A stretch of 64,000 bases of DNA, from positions 62,001-126,000 of the forward strand of contig NZ_VEDO01000007.1 in assembly GCF_007677875.1 (NCBI RefSeq). Direction: 5' to 3'. Made by a program: the position numbers and the translations under genes. This DNA comes from Variovorax boronicumulans (GTDB lineage: Bacteria > Pseudomonadota > Gammaproteobacteria > Burkholderiales > Burkholderiaceae_C). Positions within the stretch are counted from its first letter, which is position 1, and every line of letters starts with the position of its first letter. The notes below the pieces were generated by a model. The model was not told the origin of the DNA. It did not search any database and saw nothing but the letters and a program-made list of their open reading frames with translations. Below, in pieces: positions 62,389 through 64,000 of the stretch.

Positions 62389-63011
62389 CACAGCACTCCC
62401 ATCAGGTAGACGAAGGTGAAGACGCCGATCCAGACGACGTCCAGGAAGTGCCAGAACATGGACAGGCACATCAGGCGGCGCTTGTTCTCGTGGATCAGGC
62501 CGTGCTTGGCGATCTGCACCATGAGCACGACCAGCCAGACCGAGCCGAAGGTCACGTGCAGGCCGTGGGTGCCGACCAGCGCGAAGAAGGCCGACATGGC
62601 GGCGCTGCTCTGCGGGCCGGCGCCTTCGTGGATCAGGTGGTGGAACTCATAGAGCTCCACGGCCAGGAAGGCCAGGCCAAACAGGCCCGTGACGGCCAGC
62701 CACACCAGCGTGCCGCCCTTGTCGTTCATCTGCTTGCGCAGCATGGCGAAGCCGAAGGTGATGGACGACAGCAGCAGGAAGGCCGTGTTGAGGGCCACGA
62801 GCTTGAGGTCGAACAGCTCGGCGCCGCCGGGGCCGCCGGCATAGCTGCGGCCCAGCACGCCCCAGGTCGCGAACAGCGCGGCGAAGATGAGGCAGTCGCT
62901 CATCAGGTACATCCAGAAGCCCAGCGCGGTGCCGTTCTCCGGATGCGGTTCATGGTCCAGGTGGTAGGCGCGCGGGGCGCCGGCGCTGGCGGTGTGGGCG
63001 AGATCAGACAT
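62388..63011 (-). CDS. cyoC: Cytochrome o ubiquinol oxidase subunit III
   Basis: 207 aa with five transmembrane helices, as in CyoC. Conserved blocks: '[20 protein letters not shown]' in the first helix, '[16 protein letters not shown]' and '[20 protein letters not shown]' in the last. Part of the haem-copper quinol oxidase that reduces O2 to water and pumps protons. 8-nt overlap with the cyoB end. Confidence 0.95.
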   Translation of the reverse strand: MSDLAHTASAGAPRAYHLDHEPHPENGTALGFWMYLMSDCLIFAALFATWGVLGRSYAGGPGGAELFDLKLVALNTAFLLLSSITFGFAMLRKQMNDKGGTLVWLAVTGLFGLAFLAVELYEFHHLIHEGAGPQSSAAMSAFFALVGTHGLHVTFGSVWLVVLMVQIAKHGLIHENKRRLMCLSMFWHFLDVVWIGVFTFVYLMGVL

Positions 63012-64000
63012 GGCGGGCCAGCAGTTGGGTGCGCGCGTTCTCCGCGGCGGTGACTTCGGCCGCCGGGATGTGGTAGTCGCGCTTGTAGTTGAAGGTGTGG
63101 ACGATGGACGCGAGCACGATGGCCGCGAACGATGCGATGGCCAGCGGCCACATGTGCCAGATCAGCGCGAAGCCCCAGACCAGCGAGAGCAGGGAGATCA
63201 CCACGCCCGAACCGGTGTTCAGCGGCATGTGGATGGCCTTGAAGCCGGACAGCGGACGCTTGTAGCCGTGTTTCTTCATGTCCCACCAGGCATCGACTTC
63301 ATGCACCACGGGGGTGAAGGCGAAGTTGTACTGCGGCGGGGGCGAGGAGGTGGCCCATTCCAGCGTGCGGCCGTCCCAGGGGTCGCCGGTCAGGTCGCGC
63401 AGCTGGTCGCGCTTGAGGAAGCTCACGCCGAGCTGGACGAGGAAGGCACCGATGCCCATGGCCACGATGCCGGCGCCGCAGGCGGCGATGATGAACCAGA
63501 TCTGCAGCGACGGGTCCTCGAAGTGGTTGGCACGGCGCGTGACGCCCATCAGGCCCAAGATGTACAGCGGCGTGAACGCGACCCAGAAGCCGACCAGCCA
63601 GCACCAGAACGACACCTTGCCCCAGAACTCGTCGAGCTTGTAGCCAAAGGCCTTGGGGAACCAGTAGTTGATGCCCGCGAACATGGCGAACACCACGCCG
63701 CCGATGATCACGTTGTGGAAGTGGGCGATCAGGAACAGGCTGTTGTGCAGCACGAAGTCGGCCGGCGGCACGGCCAGCAGCACGCCCGTCATGCCGCCGA
63801 TGGCGAAGGTGACCATGAAGCCGACCGTCCACAGCATGGGCACCGTGAAGCGGATGCGGCCACGGTACATGGTGAACAGCCAATTGAAGATCTTCGCTCC
63901 GGTCGGGATCGAGATGATCATCGTCGTGATGCCGAAGAACGAGTTCACGCTCGCGCCCGAGCCCATCGTGAAGAAGTGGTGCAGCCACACCAGGTACGAC
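63004..64000 (-). CDS. cyoB: Cytochrome o ubiquinol oxidase subunit I, C-terminal half (cut by window edge)
   Basis: The frame is open to the right edge; the last ~332 residues are present. It begins with '..[10 protein letters not shown]', which carries the two adjacent CuB-ligand histidines, followed by '[17 protein letters not shown]', '[24 protein letters not shown]' blocks (haem-ligand histidines in 'AHFHN') and the C-terminal extension typical of CyoB. The remaining helices and the cyoA gene must lie to the right. Confidence 0.95.
   Translation of the reverse strand, partial: SYLVWLHHFFTMGSGASVNSFFGITTMIISIPTGAKIFNWLFTMYRGRIRFTVPMLWTVGFMVTFAIGGMTGVLLAVPPADFVLHNSLFLIAHFHNVIIGGVVFAMFAGINYWFPKAFGYKLDEFWGKVSFWCWLVGFWVAFTPLYILGLMGVTRRANHFEDPSLQIWFIIAACGAGIVAMGIGAFLVQLGVSFLKRDQLRDLTGDPWDGRTLEWATSSPPPQYNFAFTPVVHEVDAWWDMKKHGYKRPLSGFKAIHMPLNTGSGVVISLLSLVWGFALIWHMWPLAIASFAAIVLASIVHTFNYKRDYHIPAAEVTAAENARTQLLARHV

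Overview
This is a very GC-rich chromosomal segment that looks like a member of the Burkholderiales, most likely Comamonadaceae. The evidence is four TctC-type solute-binding proteins in 64 kb (an expansion typical of Comamonadaceae and Alcaligenaceae), an IF-1 paralogue beside a glycine-rich RRM protein, a SiaABCD operon, a cyo oxidase operon flanked by RegBA, and ATGA/GTGA stop-start coupling throughout. The genus cannot be fixed from the sequence. There are no rRNA or tRNA genes, CRISPR arrays, prophage genes or transposases.

Region 1 (1-15.6 kb) is most of an aryl-polyene / xanthomonadin-type pigment cluster. A short + strand operon (GT2 glycosyltransferase cut by the window edge, PAP2 phosphatase, acyl carrier protein, ketosynthase) runs into a 14-gene - strand operon: ACP, COG4648 membrane protein, AMP ligase, hotdog dehydratase, acyltransferase, LolA-like carrier, MMPL exporter, polysaccharide deacetylase, methyltransferase, ketosynthase, chain-length-factor-like KS, second dehydratase, ketoreductase, and a flavin-dependent halogenase-like enzyme. 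The starter-acid enzyme is not in the window.

Region 2 (15.7-28 kb) is mixed: small envelope proteins, a transglutaminase, a cold-shock-type cassette (unknown 88-aa protein, IF-1 paralogue, RRM protein, terminator), a TctC protein, a VOC protein, a broken metY, a serine acetyltransferase, and two hybrid histidine kinases, one with a complete LOV photosensor motif.

Region 3 (28-35.5 kb) is a catabolic locus under a divergent GntR/FCD regulator: SAF-domain oxidoreductase, complete TctCBA transporter, 3-oxo-tetronate kinase (OtnK) and decarboxylase (OtnC). It reads as an uptake and degradation route for a four-carbon (or branched) acid sugar, with the SAF oxidoreductase as the unassigned step.

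Region 4 (35.5-42.9 kb) is signalling: an OmpA-like protein with terminator, a SiaABCD phospho-switch/diguanylate cyclase operon whose SiaA has CBS domains, an EAL phosphodiesterase with degenerate GGDEF, and an NDH-2-type dehydrogenase.

Region 5 (43-55 kb) holds a TctC / opine-dehydrogenase-like / LysR / asparaginase group, a decayed acetate kinase, a CPA1 antiporter, a DUF4105-hydrolase composite pseudogene, an EamA transporter, a tandem UspA protein and an NCS2 permease. Three separate genes in the window (metY, ackA, DUF4105/hydrolase) carry internal deletions with frame loss, so either this genome is shedding genes locally or the assembly has collapsed segments.

Region 6 (55-64 kb) contains a ligase-associated helicase with PdeM phosphoesterase, another TctC, the RegBA redox two-component system, SURF1 and the distal part of the cyo operon (cyoD, cyoC, partial cyoB). 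A diverged ~112-bp intergenic repeat occurs at 11.4 kb and, inverted, at 31.4 kb.
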